The notes beneath the pieces were generated by a model that was given only the letters and a program-made list of their open reading frames with translations, was not told where the DNA came from and did not search any database. DNA of 64,000 bases from Neurospora tetraspora (taxonomy: Eukaryota > Ascomycota > Sordariomycetes > Sordariales > Sordariaceae). The number at the start of each line of letters is the position of its first letter. Position 1 is the first letter of the stretch. Below, one piece after another: positions 46,581 through 57,876 of the stretch. The stretch spans positions 1,736,001 to 1,800,000 of the forward strand of contig NW_026944386.1 in assembly GCF_033439725.1 (NCBI RefSeq). The letters are read 5' to 3'. Made by a program: the position numbers and the translations under genes.

Positions 46581-48297
46581 AGGCACCTCTCGCTTTGAAA
46601 CTCAATTTCCTAGTGTCTGTTTTCGGTCTGTGTTTTCACCAATATACCCCTCTATCGTTTGGCTTTTTTGCGTTTTTCTTTTTTCCTAGCGTCTTTACTA
46701 CATACAATAGACTTGGTGTGTGGGGGAACTTTGCTCACGCAAAGGATTTCGGAAATGAAAGCACACTCATGGGAGATGCCGCAAACGGGATGACGATGAA
46801 CATGACTTATACACTCAACATACGTCAACGGCTTTTTGCTTTTTTTTCTCTGTTTTACAAACTTTTTTTACACTCTATTATAGCACAAATGGTTAATAGG
46901 GGGAAAGGGGTGTTAAAGGGGAGCAAAGCAAAGCATTTTCGGCGGGATGGATCGGATTCGGATCGGATCGGCGGTCATTCATGGTGGCGGGGTTCACAGG
47001 CGCGCGCGCGGTTTAGGCAGGCGGCTTCATCATCATACATAACTTTCGTTCATGTCCTTATGTCTTATCTTTTGAAAGTGTAACTGTACTCTTATGATAC
47101 GAAAGAATGGGGGGTTAAAACTGGTGGCGGTTGGTTGGCAGGCGGATCAGGAGGATAGGCGTTTTTATTTATTTACAAGGGGGAGCCATTCATACAATGG
47201 CTGGATTGCAAATGAATTAGTTGAGCATCAAGAATCAACAACATTTTACGCTACCTCACTTCATCGTTCCCAACTTTTGATTACAGTGATTGTCTTTAAC
47301 GATGTCAAGCAAGACTAAACTAGTTGTGAGGGGAGTTCTCGCGGGCACTTGCAGGAATGAAACCATAGAGGTATGCATCGCTCCTTCCTCATTCACCACA
47401 TCCAAAGTTTTGACACTTTTCGATACAGGCAACAACGGCATCTTCCTCAACATGTTCCTTCCCACTAAAACACTCGCCAGCAACCGCTTCCGCTCACAAT
47501 CAATCAATCAAAGCAACCCCCATGACAGCCCCAACATCATCATGAGACCGACCCAGGCAAGCAAGCAATCCTCGAGGTGACACCATCGCCGCTCGGATCC
47601 GGCAAATGTCCGTCCGGCGGCACACGTGTCAAGGTCGGGCACTGCTCCCTACCTAGTCGTAACCTGGCTGGCGCCGGCTCCGTGCTGCTCATGGTATTAA
47701 ATTAAACGTTTCCTGAATGGCGGCTGTTGACTACTTACCTAGGGTTTGTCAAAGACAGGATGGACATTTGTTACTTCAGCATTTGGTCATCGGGCGACGC
47801 CAATATATACAGTAAGGTTGGTACATTTGTTACTTCAGCATCGTCCCGTGTCGGTCGGCGGTTCCGTGGGCTTGCAAGGGTCGGTATGTCGGGTAAGTGA
47901 GCAAACTCCGTCGGGTACGTTTTCCTGCCTGCCTGCCCCTTGACGCCCTCCATCATCGGAAGGTATCGGAAGACGTGGAGGACAAAGGAGAGAGGGGGGG
48001 GGGGGGCAGAAGGCGGCAGAAGAAGACAGGGAAGACAGGGAAGACATGATGGAAGACAGGGAAGACATGGAAGACATGATGGAAGACAGAGGAGACTAGG
48101 GGCAGACAGACATGGGAAAAGACAAGGAAGACGTCCAAGGACGAAAGAAAGAATGTTTGGCACGTACGTGTTTGTACCTACCTTGCCAAAGTAAAGAAAA
48201 TGGATGGGAAAGGGCAGACAGACAAACAATCATGGATGGGGGAAAACAAGGGAAACAATTAAGGGAGCCAGCCGCTTACGTACGTAGGTTATTACTT
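46581..48297. other. Intergenic region between the RGS gene and the MULE
   Basis: T-rich sequence at about 46590-46900 probably includes the RGS gene 3' UTR. Small frames (for example 47290-47580) have no recognisable domain. A GGAAGACA minisatellite is at 48019-48097. Confidence 0.45.
48019..48097. repeat. GGAAGACA minisatellite
   Basis: GAAGACAGG and GAAGACATGATG units alternate about eight times, directly after a run of 13 G (47994-48006). Confidence 0.85.
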
Positions 48298-51200
48298 GAG
48301 AAGGTCTAACCGTACGGTCATCATTATCTAGCCGTACGGTAGCCCACTTTTTTCCCTCATACATATCCCTAACCCTGCACGCCCGCTATCGACCCGCACC
48401 AGTCCCGCTCGTACCGCGTCTGCTAAATTCTCAGATTTTAATCTATTATACATTTTGACCCCTGCACAGGCTACTTTTAGTATTATACTAGCTAGTACTA
48501 GCTAATACTAGCCACCCAATCTAATTTAGCGATTATTCTAGTATATACTTTACTGCATTACTTCCTCTACCAAACTACTACCTTATATATTACCTCGTCG
48601 CATTTAATTAATTTACTTCAATACTAATACATTACATTACTAAATAAACAAAGCGGTTATATCTAATTAATAGTACGAAATAATATATTAACTTTTAATA
48701 TATTTCTCCAATTAACTGTAATATAAATAACTAATATAGCAACCCAACCCGCGTACGACCGTAGCGTAGATAACCCTAGTTTGATAACTGATCCTAATTT
48801 TATTAATCCTAATTTTATTAAGCCTACCTTAGCGCAACTAAAACTAGAGACTATAAATCTCTATAATAATAATAATAACCCCGATGATAACGATAACGTT
48901 TCAGTAATCGAAACCGATAACGAGGACGAGGGGGGGCGCTATCCCATCTTTACAACCTAGTAGGATACTAGTAATAAAGTATTCAACGATATTATTAAGT
49001 AAGTTAAAAAGGAGGAATATAAGGTTATTAAAATACGATTTACTAATAAAATTAAGGACTTCGGTCCTTTTTAATATAATATTATTTACGCTAACGGCCC
49101 GTATTGCAAATCTAAAGCTTATTCTTAATCTATTTTAATTATTAAAAAGGATTACTCTTAGGGAAGGTATTTTAAAATATTAAAGATTAACCTTAAGAAA
49201 TGGATCTTTAAATTAAAAGAAGGTTATAATAAATATACTTATACCCCTAATTAAAACGTATTAATTTATAGAGTATTTAATACTAAATACAAAATATTTA
49301 TCGTTCAATATTTCAACTATCTTAATATACGCAACCGTCAAATTATATTCGAATTATATAAGAAGTACCTAAATATTTAATTCAAAACTAAATAGTTTGT
49401 AAACTTTTAATATACTTTGAAAAAGTACATTAACGCTAGCTATAACCCCTTCTAAAAAATTATAAAATTCTTTAATAAAAAAGGAATCTATTTTAAGGTT
49501 AAATAGGTAAATGTAACGAGTCTGCAAGAGTAAGGCACAGCGAGCAGTCGTGTAAGGTTGAAATGCTATATTTGACAAGGAAAGAAAGAGAGGAAAGACT
49601 ATACTAGAAGGGTATAGTCGAAAGAAGGTTTTGTACAACCAATGCTAAGACCGTACGAGCTAGGTAAGTATGTGGGTCTAGCCAATTAGAAGGCTCGCAT
49701 CCCTATCGATAAAGTAGGGACCCTATCAATAAGGTAGGATATAGCTTGGTAATAGCCAAGTTTAACCCCTGGGCTCTAGCCCCATGACAGTAAACGACGC
49801 TAAAATTAAACCAATTGCTCTCTTTTAAAATAATTTATAGGGAGAGAAGTTTTAAAAGTAATATTTATAGGTACAACTCTATAATAATACGTATGAAACT
49901 AATAATAAAGGATTCGCCTTCTTTTAAATTATAAATATAATTAAATTAGGCTATACTTTTAATTACGTATTTAGGCTCGTAAATAACGAGAAATAGGAGG
50001 GATTTAATTAATTAATAAGTTAAATCAACATTGGTTATAAGACTATCGCCGCCGTTACCCTATTAATTACTATTATAAACTACAATAATACTATAAGGGC
50101 GGCTATTAAACGAATTTATCTAGTAGCGCGCTCCTAATTATATATTTTTTATATTCATAAAAATATAGTATTAAATATTAAACGTAAATTAAATAAAAAA
50201 GTTACCGCCCAAATTATTTAAACTTATACCAACGCAATTAGTATACAAATATAATAAAAGATATCAGTATCGATTCCAATATCTGGGTAAGAGGCCTAAC
50301 TATGGCCTTCTAATAATACTACAAATCTAAAGGAATTTAACAAAGAGGATAAGCGCGTAATTATTCGCCTAAATTAATTAATTAACAATACTAATTAATT
50401 AGGTCCTCCTCCTAATATTATAAAATATTTACAATTTAGACTTTACGATTTCTAAAAACATACTTACTATATAAAAATTATTAAAAATTTTAATACCATT
50501 TAGGAGAAATTCAAGAGCTTCTTTACGTAATAAACGGTAATTATTACATACTTAAACAATACATACATATCCGTCAAAGAGGAATAAGCTATTTATTATA
50601 TTAATAAAACATTGAACTTCAATTACCGTACTATATCATTAATTAAACTAATTAATTATAATTTAAAGAGCTTTATTATTATAAATATACCTCCCTATAT
50701 CTCCCCTATATAATTTTATAATACATTAATTATTATTATTTATATAAGCGCTAGCCTAATTATTTAAACTATTATATAGAGCTTTAAAATACTTAATACC
50801 ATAAAAATCGCAATCGACAAAGTAATCGAATATCAAACGAAACGTACCAAACTCAAACATCTTGATATACTATAATTAAGGGAAGTTCCTAATTAAATTT
50901 ATTAGCGAACTATTAATATAATAATATATTAATATCGCATCGCTCTCGGTACTATATTTACAATACGCCGCCCTACCCCTAATAAATTAGAACTACCTAT
51001 GAGTAAATTTACTAAATAATATAGTTTGCTATATTCGTATTCTTTACTTGCTAGAATAATTCCCCGGCAAGCGTTATTAAAGCTATCTAAATTAGATTTT
51101 TACCTATTCCAATAATTTTCCAAAAATTTTACTAACGAGGATAATTACCTAATTGACTAGGATTTCAACCATATTAAGAACTTTTGTAGCCGCCTTCGTA

Positions 51201-52071
51201 ATACCGCGCTATTTACTATTAACCTTCGTACCCCCCAATTAATTATATTAATTAATACTTAAATTCTTCTACCATCTATAATGCTAATTTAATTCTAAGT
51301 AGTAATATTATAACGGAGATAGCTTCGCTTCTAACTTACTTATAGCCGATAGTCCAAGGTAAGCTGTAACCCTACGGCCTTAATACGAATAACGCTGTTA
51401 ATTTAACAAAACGTATCTATATAAGAAGGTATTAATTCAAAAATAGAGGATATAGTAAACTGCTAACTTCCTACTCCGTTATAGAAAGGACGAAGCCGCC
51501 CACGAAGTATGTAAAGAAGAGATAATACCATAAGGGGAGGAAGTAAAGGGGAGAGAGAAGGTAATATAATATAGGGTAGAAGAAGAGATATTACTAGTAT
51601 TATAAGAAGAGAAGGTACGCTAGCTAGCACTCTAATTAGTATATAGGGTAGCCAGCGCAACGTACGTATCGCTGGCACGCAAGCCTAATAAATACGCTAG
51701 GAGGCTCTAAGAAACTCTAGGAGGCTCTAGTAACCAGATTTACAATAAAAATTAAATAGATTAATAATATATAGATTAATATAAATTGAATACGATTAAT
51801 TAATTTGAATACAATATACGATCGGGCTGATAAATGCCTTGTAATACGTTGTAAAATACCTTGTAAAATAACCTATTTGGAGGTATATATTTGGGTGGAG
51901 TATAATAGTTTGGGCAAATGCTTAAAATATTGAAATGCCTAGATTTCTAGGTGGAATTTATAAAAGAATACATTTAATATCTGGGAGAGGCGAGGGTTAG
52001 GGATATATATGAGGAAAAAAAGTGGGCCACTGTATGGATAGACAATGATGACCGTACGGTTAGACCTTCTC
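48298..52071 (+). mobile_element. RIP-degraded Mutator-like (MULE) DNA transposon, 3774 bp
   Basis: Seen: 79-bp terminal inverted repeats (48298-48376 and 51993-52071) begin GAGAAGGTCTAACCGTACGG on both sides. The first 28 bases are identical, and later differences are mostly transitions. TATTACTT is duplicated directly outside (48290-48297, 52072-52079). The inside is extremely AT- and TA-rich with many stops on both strands. On the plus strand, traces of a MULE transposase remain: a FAR1-like DNA-binding block (KKWIFKLKEG then YNKYTYTPN, from about 49200, matching W.l....eHNH..HP after His-to-Tyr changes) and IFYIHKNIVLNIKRKL (about 50147-50195, matching the family's cxWHINKNV). Known: RIP changes C to T in repeated DNA during the sexual cycle of Neurospora and relatives. 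Inferred: a formerly complete autonomous element, killed by RIP. The 8-bp duplication is within the MULE range but would also fit hAT; the protein traces favour MULE. Confidence 0.85.
49512..49789. mobile_element. Solo LTR of an LTR retrotransposon, 278 bp, nested in the MULE
   Basis: A GC-normal block inside the AT-rich element begins TGTAACGAG and ends CATGACA (TG..CA ends). It is flanked by a 5-bp direct repeat GTAAA (49507-49511 and 49790-49794), the target duplication usual for copia and gypsy elements. No internal retroelement sequence accompanies it, so it is a solo LTR left by recombination. Family (Ty1 or Ty3) cannot be told from the LTR alone. It carries far fewer AT changes than its host, so it is younger than the MULE, or was spared because a short single LTR is a poor RIP target. 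Confidence 0.8.
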
Positions 52072-52302
52072 TATTACTTATAGGTACTATAAGGTGGCCG
52101 GCCATAAATAGGTAGGGTTCTTGGTCTGGTCTGGTCTTTATATATATAACGTATATACGGCGTGACCCACACCGTGAGACTGGACCGCATCGCATGCTAA
52201 CGCTAACGTTCAAAACTCCCAGGCTCCCTTCCCCTCCCTGCCCTGCTCTCAACTCTGACATCGAAGACGGAACCGGTCCCGGGTCGGGTCCGATGGAGGT
52301 CA

Positions 52303-52342
52303 GGGGACTGGGGACTGGGGACTGGGGACTGGGGACTGGGGC
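52303..52342. repeat. GGGGACT minisatellite
   Basis: Five to six head-to-tail copies of a 7-base unit, non-coding. Confidence 0.9.
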
Positions 52343-52497
52343 TAGGGCAGCCTCCATGGAAGCTGGAGAGACCGGACGGGGTAAACTGTAAGAAAGAGAA
52401 GATAGATGATTTGGGACATCGGGGTGCAGGCTAGTCTCTCATGACAGTCGTGCTCCGATGTCAGCCCCCATCCACTCCGCCGCTACACGTGGCGCAG

Positions 52498-52599
52498 TCT
52501 CTTTGTACCCTGTGGGTCCAAATGGTGTGACATTATGATTGGTGGGTGAGTGAGTGTGGTGGGATGTCACAACCATTTGGACCCGCAAGTACAAAGAGA
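52498..52599. repeat. 102-bp snapback with about 36-bp arms
   Basis: Left arm 52498-52533 and right arm 52564-52599 are inverted copies with a few mismatches (outer TCTCTTTGTAC, inner GGGTCCAAATGG and TGTGACAT). The loop is 30 bp. There are no clear target duplications at the ends. It could be a tiny MITE or a hairpin-RNA source. Confidence 0.7.
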
Positions 52600-52933
52600 A
52601 ACGCAAGGGCCATGCGTAGGTGGCTGAGTAAATGAGACTAGTGCAGGCATCCGAATTGAGGACATGGGTAAGAATTTTCTTGACCACACGGGATATGTAC
52701 CCCGTTGGTGCTTAAGTATGCGTGGGTGGGTGGAGGACTGGAGGTATGTAAGCAACAGCTTGCGCCCAACCCATTCAGTCAAAGTCCAGGCTGCCCCTGG
52801 CCCTGGGGAATAGAATCACGTGAGCAGGGCAGGGTGTGGACGTGAACCAAACCACAGACTTAGCTATAGTAAAGTATACCGAAGAAGCAAGGCCCGACTG
52901 GATCGATCCAGCACCTGAGCATCCAGGTATCAA

Positions 52934-52935
52934 TT

Positions 52936-52983
<48 letters not shown>
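52934..52983. repeat. T9A41 homopolymer run
   Basis: Nine T followed by 41 A. No retroposon body or target duplication could be recognised next to it. Confidence 0.85.
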
Positions 52984-52986
<3 letters not shown>

Positions 52987-54742
52987 CGATCCATAAGGTA
53001 AGGTAGGTAGGTAGGTAGGTATCCACATATGAACTCTGCGAACCTCCATGTCTATCTAGAGGTAGCAGCCTTGATCCTGCTTCGAATATCTCCGAGGCCT
53101 GCCTCAATGGAGTGAGTCTTGGATGCGGAGAGAGACATGGAAAGCCATGAGGTACATACAGTACCTTACCTGCATTGCTTGAAATTTCTTGATCATAATC
53201 ATCAAGCAGTCCGGTCCGGGGATGGAGAGTGGCACTCGATAGGTACCTCTAGGGCTAGCTTCTTCTTAGTACCTTAGTAAGTAGATAGTACCTCTAGAGG
53301 AATTAGAATACTTATTACATCCTAGAAATATGATATGGGTGAACTAGGTAAGGTAAGGTAAGGTAGTGAGCTTTTATTCTAAGGTGTGTGTGATGTGAAA
53401 GGGTCATGGAAGGTGAGTGAGAGTCTAAGAGACACGGACGGGAATACAATGAATGGTTAGAACACAACGGAGAAAGAACGGAAGGTGAACAGAAAAAAGA
53501 GAGAGGGGAAAAGACAATGTATCAGAAGGGGGTATTGACACCACACCTCCAGTGAAGAAGAAGAAGATACATATATATATCCAGAAATTCACTGTCAATG
53601 ACGATGACGATGTCTATGTCAAACTTGGCTAAACAACAACCGTTCGAGGTTTCTCTGCGATAGGGTTGTGATAAACCAATTCATCGTACTTTGTAACCTT
53701 ATAGAACCGAATGCTCCATCGGCATCCTGCCTATTTCTGTACACTACTCATCCTTTTTATCAACCGGTAAAGTTGTTGATGACTGACTACTCGGTAGTCT
53801 TGAGGAAAGGATGGTGATCATGATGCGTGTAGTAGTCAAAGGACCAAAGGGGGGTGTAGTGAGTGAGTGCAGTGCGGTGAGTGCGTCTACCACGCAATAC
53901 CTTACCTTAGCCTCTCTACCTCTAGCCTCTAGGAGTGAAGTAGACAAACACAGAAGACGGACGGGCAAAATAGAACAACAACAGCATGAGAAAGAGCAAA
54001 AGGCATAGGTAGAAAGGCAGACAGACGCAGGCTAGAAGTAGAAGAAAGAGGTAGAGCTTACTTATATCCGAGTAACAAGCAGCACAGTCTCCCTGCAGTC
54101 TCCCTGGTGATATCGACCTCTACTCTCTCCAATATACGTGCCTCAAGATCATGTAAGAAAATAAAGCCCACCAACCAACCAGACAGCCGAAAAAGCCCCC
54201 CCAACTACAACGGTCAGTCCTCAGCCAACAATGCAATCCTCAACCAACCAACCAACCCTCTTCCCGATGGAGGTCCTCGCGAGGTACGATATACGTACAT
54301 GTAGTGTCTCTGGCGTGGGAATTCTCCATCTCATCTCTCCTTGAACAGGTTCTCTTCGTTATTTTGTTGTCTTGTCATTCTTGTGGTTATCGGCTGCCCT
54401 CGTTAAGTATACTTACACCATCTTATCTCTGAACTGATTCGGGTTATCCGTGCTCTTACTTATTCCTTTCTTGTGCCTCGTTGTTTTCTTCGCTCAATAT
54501 TTCCCCTTCTCCCACTTCCGTTCTTAGCCCGCGCAAAGAAACAGACAGCCAGTAGCGCCAGATAGAAAGAAAAAGGCGACAGGAGTGTGGAGATAAGAAG
54601 GGAACGCCGTTCTAGTCAGGTTTTCTTTTTCTTTTTCTTTTCCCTTCCTCTGGGGGGTTTTTTTTTGTTCGAAGACCTTGGCAGGGTTCGAAAGGATCAA
54701 GAATCAGATGTCTTCGGCCGGAGAGACTTTGTCGTAACTTTT

Positions 54743-54766
54743 GGGGGGGGGGGGGGGGGGGGGGGG
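54743..54766 (+). repeat. Run of 24 G
   Basis: An uninterrupted G24 followed by AGGGG; a potential G-quadruplex on the plus strand. Exact length may be affected by sequencing. Confidence 0.8.
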
Positions 54767-55074
54767 AGGGGTTGTTCGGCCCAGTTGTGATCTAGTGTCT
54801 CGCGAGTAGTCCCGCTCGTGGAGGCTTAGACACAAGCGTTATCCTTTACAGACGAGAGACTATTCAGGAATAAAAGGGGCCATGAATGCTGTTGGACATG
54901 ATCTTTCCATTCTGAGATGTATCAGTCCACCAAACCAATACACCACTTTTATCCCTATGTTATGCAGTTCATTATGGAAACCCTTCACCACCCTCCAACG
55001 CCCAACTTGAACTGACCTGGTACGGAGTTTACAAATTACACACCAACCACACTTTTCCACTCGAGATAGGTCAT

Positions 55075-56994
55075 CTACCTCCTCCCACCCTTCCTCTCCT
55101 CCCTCCTCTCCTCCTCTCTCCTCTGCCTCTTCCTACTCTCCTGCGCAATCATATCACTCAAATCCTCATCATAACTACTCGCCCACTGGGCTCCCGGCCC
55201 CTCCTCCTTTCTTCCAGCTTCATACCTCTTCCTCAACTCCTCCTTACTCAACCCAGCCTGCGCAGCCAACAGATCCGGATCGAGCGCCACCTCGACATCA
55301 CCGGGCTTCTTCCTCTTGCGACTATCGTCACCGTCTCTCCCAAGCACCGGCACGGCAGGTCCAGGTCCAGCACCCGGCCTGCCAGACGCCAAGTCGTACG
55401 TCTTGTCGGAACCAAAGAAACCCTCGACGCGCGTCTGCCTTTCGGGAATGACCTGGTACGCAGACCTCGGCGCGGCCGACTCCTCCGTCTCGTAGCCACG
55501 CCGCGTCTTGCGCAGGTCGAACTCGCCCGCCATGCTGGTCTCGACGGGCGCCTCACCGGGGTGCATGCTGCTGGCGTAACCGGAGGGGTGTCCGGCGTCG
55601 AACTGGCTGATGGAGGTCTCGGTGCCGCCGGGCGGGATGTCGTGGTCCTCTTCCTCTTCCTCGTCTTCGTCCTCCTCGTCGGACTCTTCTTCTTCTGATT
55701 CTTCCGCGGGAGGCTGGAGCTCGCCCCATAGTGTGCGTTCGATAGGCTCGCCACCGAAAGCAGTGGCCGCGGGTGCTTGAAACTGGGGTTGTTGTAAGGG
55801 AAGTAAGGCACCGCCGTATAGGGGACGGTTGCCCTCGCCCAGAGGGGGCGTGCCCCACTGACCGGGCTGGAAGCCCCATGAGGCACCCGGTGGTAGCGGG
55901 GCGTTGAGGCCGGGAATCTTGAGGGTGGGGTAGGATGGAGGAGGACCAACGCGCTGCTGCTGGAGAAGCCATGGGGGAGGGAAGCCGGGCTGCATGCCTA
56001 GTGCTTCCCTTAACGCATCGCTAACCTCGCCGGCGCGGAATACCTTATAATCTGCCTCCCACTCCTTGCCCTCATAATAGACGTCGCCGAATCTGGTGAG
56101 GTCTGGTTTTGTTTGGTGCCGGAAGAAGGCGTCGTAGAGCTTTTGGTAGTCGATGTCGAGCTTGCCCATCTTGGGTTGCACACGCTCGCGCTGCTTCTGC
56201 TTGAGAGTCTGCTCTGCTTGCTTCTCGAGGACGGCATCGCGCATCTCTGTAATGCCGGTCTCGGCGATGAACTTTGGTAGCTTGAAGGGCGGCTTCTCGA
56301 TACCACGCTTGCTGGAAAGATATTCTCGCTTGAGGGACCAATGGCTGGGTACGGGAACGATGTTCCTCTGAGCTTTGATCTGGACAAGCAAGCGTGGATC
56401 TGATGATGAGACATCTTGCCATTCGACAACCTCTGGGTTCTTGACCAAGGCCTTCAGCTCCGCAATGGAAAGCTTGTTCAGCTTCTTGCGCTTCTTCTTG
56501 GATAGTTTGCCTGCATCCTCCTCCTCGCTGGGAATCTCGTTGTCTTGGTCGAAGAAGACTTCACCCTTGTTGCCCGCATTTGCTTCCCTCGCCACATCGT
56601 CCTCATCCAGGCTCATACCAAACTTCTCGAAGATGTTCTTGTAGGCTGCGAAAGCGGGGTCCTCATCGAAAGCAGAAAGTTCGATACCGACTTGATCATC
56701 GACGGGGCCATCGACCTCGATCTTCTGGGCTGAATCTTCCTTCTTGACTTCGCAATCTGAGGGTGCGGTTTCGTTCTTTACGGATGTGTCTTCCTTGGGA
56801 CTCTCTTCCTTAACGTCTGTTGTCGCCTCGCCGTTCGTGGTCTCGGTTTCGGGAGCCTTGGTGCCATCCTGTATTATGTTAGCAAGTGGGCGTGATGGGT
56901 AACAGATACCAAGTCATACCTCAGCCTGGGCCTTCTTCTGTTCCTTCTTCTTGGCCCGGCGCATTTGGTTCTTGGTCATCTTGGTGGCCGCCAT
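55075..56994 (-). CDS. cus1: Splicing factor SF3b subunit 2 (SF3b145 / Cus1)
   Basis: Exon 1 is 56994-56920 and exon 2 is 56868-55075; the 51-bp intron is GTATGA..TACAG with a GCTAAC branch point. The product has 622 residues. It is the SF3b145 subunit of the U2 snRNP that helps hold U2 at the branch point in the nucleus. Visible: a basic N-terminus (MRRAKKKEQKKAQ), an acidic middle, then the DUF382 region (ELKALVKNPEVVEWQDVSSSDP, VPVPSHWSLKREYLSSKRGIEKPPFKLP). The PSP region follows (PSYPTLKIPGLNAPLPPGASWGFQPGQWG), a strong signature of this family. After it come a Glu/Asp-rich stretch, SAYQVIPERQTRVEGFFGSDKTYDL and a basic RRE-rich C-terminus. The start at 56994 gives MAATKMTKNQMRRAKKK. cus1 and the transporter gene to its right are divergent. 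Confidence 0.95.
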
Positions 56995-57876
56995 CTTGAC
57001 CAGCGATTGAGAGCTGGATACTCTCGTGTGTGTCCAAGTGCTGATATGATTTGCTGATGAATCCAAAACTTGGATTAGGGTTGTCAATGTACGAAGGCCT
57101 TTGTTGGGTTCGTCTTCGAGTGGGCAGATGATAGTGACGAGGATGTGGTGATAGTAGCAACGAAGTGGACGATAGCAAGAAGTGGACCGGCCTCGAAGTA
57201 CACTCGCTGCAAGGCGTCGCGAAGTGGAATGCGCGTGCCTGGTGCTCCAAAAGTTTCGAGCTCCAAGCACTGTGACGGCCTGGAACAGTGTGGCTGGTGG
57301 TGACTTCAGCGTCCGCCCTTTGAGGCTGAATAGACGCCGAATGTGGCGCAGCAAGTGCTGCACCGTCAGACCGTTGATGATGCACGTGCCGCCAAGTGCC
57401 CAGCAGTTGGTCGACCCCTGAGGCCCTGACTGCTCCCCTGACACTAGCGGCTCGTAGGGGTTGTCCTTGCCCGTGGAAGCATTCTGTCACAAGCGCCAAG
57501 AACGAGGGCGGTCGCACCTTATTCTTATCAGTGAGCGCCTGGATCGCATCTGACCAAAAGGAAATGTTACAGAAAGTGCATTTTGGTCTGGGACTCTTGT
57601 AACAAATACATGTTCAAGTTACACCAGATTCTCTGTACATTATAGCTGCGCATACTCTACCCGTACACTATTCGTTAATCCCACCAAGTCCTCGAGACAG
57701 ACCAAAGTGGCCATGATCAGCGTCATCCTGTGCTAGACTCCAGCAATACAAGTCAGGAACGGAACTCGACTCCCCGCCGGCGGCTTTCATCATCGCAAAC
57801 CCCCTTCGAGCCTTGGGAAGAACCACCACTTCTACGGAAGAGACAGACATCGCCAACGCGCAATTGGACGATTGCC
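56995..57876. other. Divergent promoter region between cus1 and the Sly41-like gene
   Basis: About 880 bp. The frame 57679-57876, directly upstream of and in frame with the transporter's first ATG, is open and Ser/Arg/Pro-rich (NTSQERNSTPRRRLSSS). An upstream first exon may therefore belong to that gene. No other feature is visible. Confidence 0.45.

Larger units (their letters stand above)
52072..55074. other. 3-kb gene-poor interval between the MULE and cus1
   Basis: No gene is supported. It holds a GGGGACT minisatellite (52303-52342), a 102-bp snapback (52498-52599), a T9A41 run (52934-52983), TAGG/GGTAA short repeats (about 53000-53020 and 53345-53368) and a G24 run (54743-54766). Confidence 0.5.

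Noticed and set aside
48420-51960. AT-rich island as a centromere, mitochondrial insert or retroelement body
   Set aside because: Inverted terminal repeats, an 8-bp duplication and MULE-type protein traces explain it better. No mitochondrial genes, LTR pair or reverse-transcriptase motif were seen.
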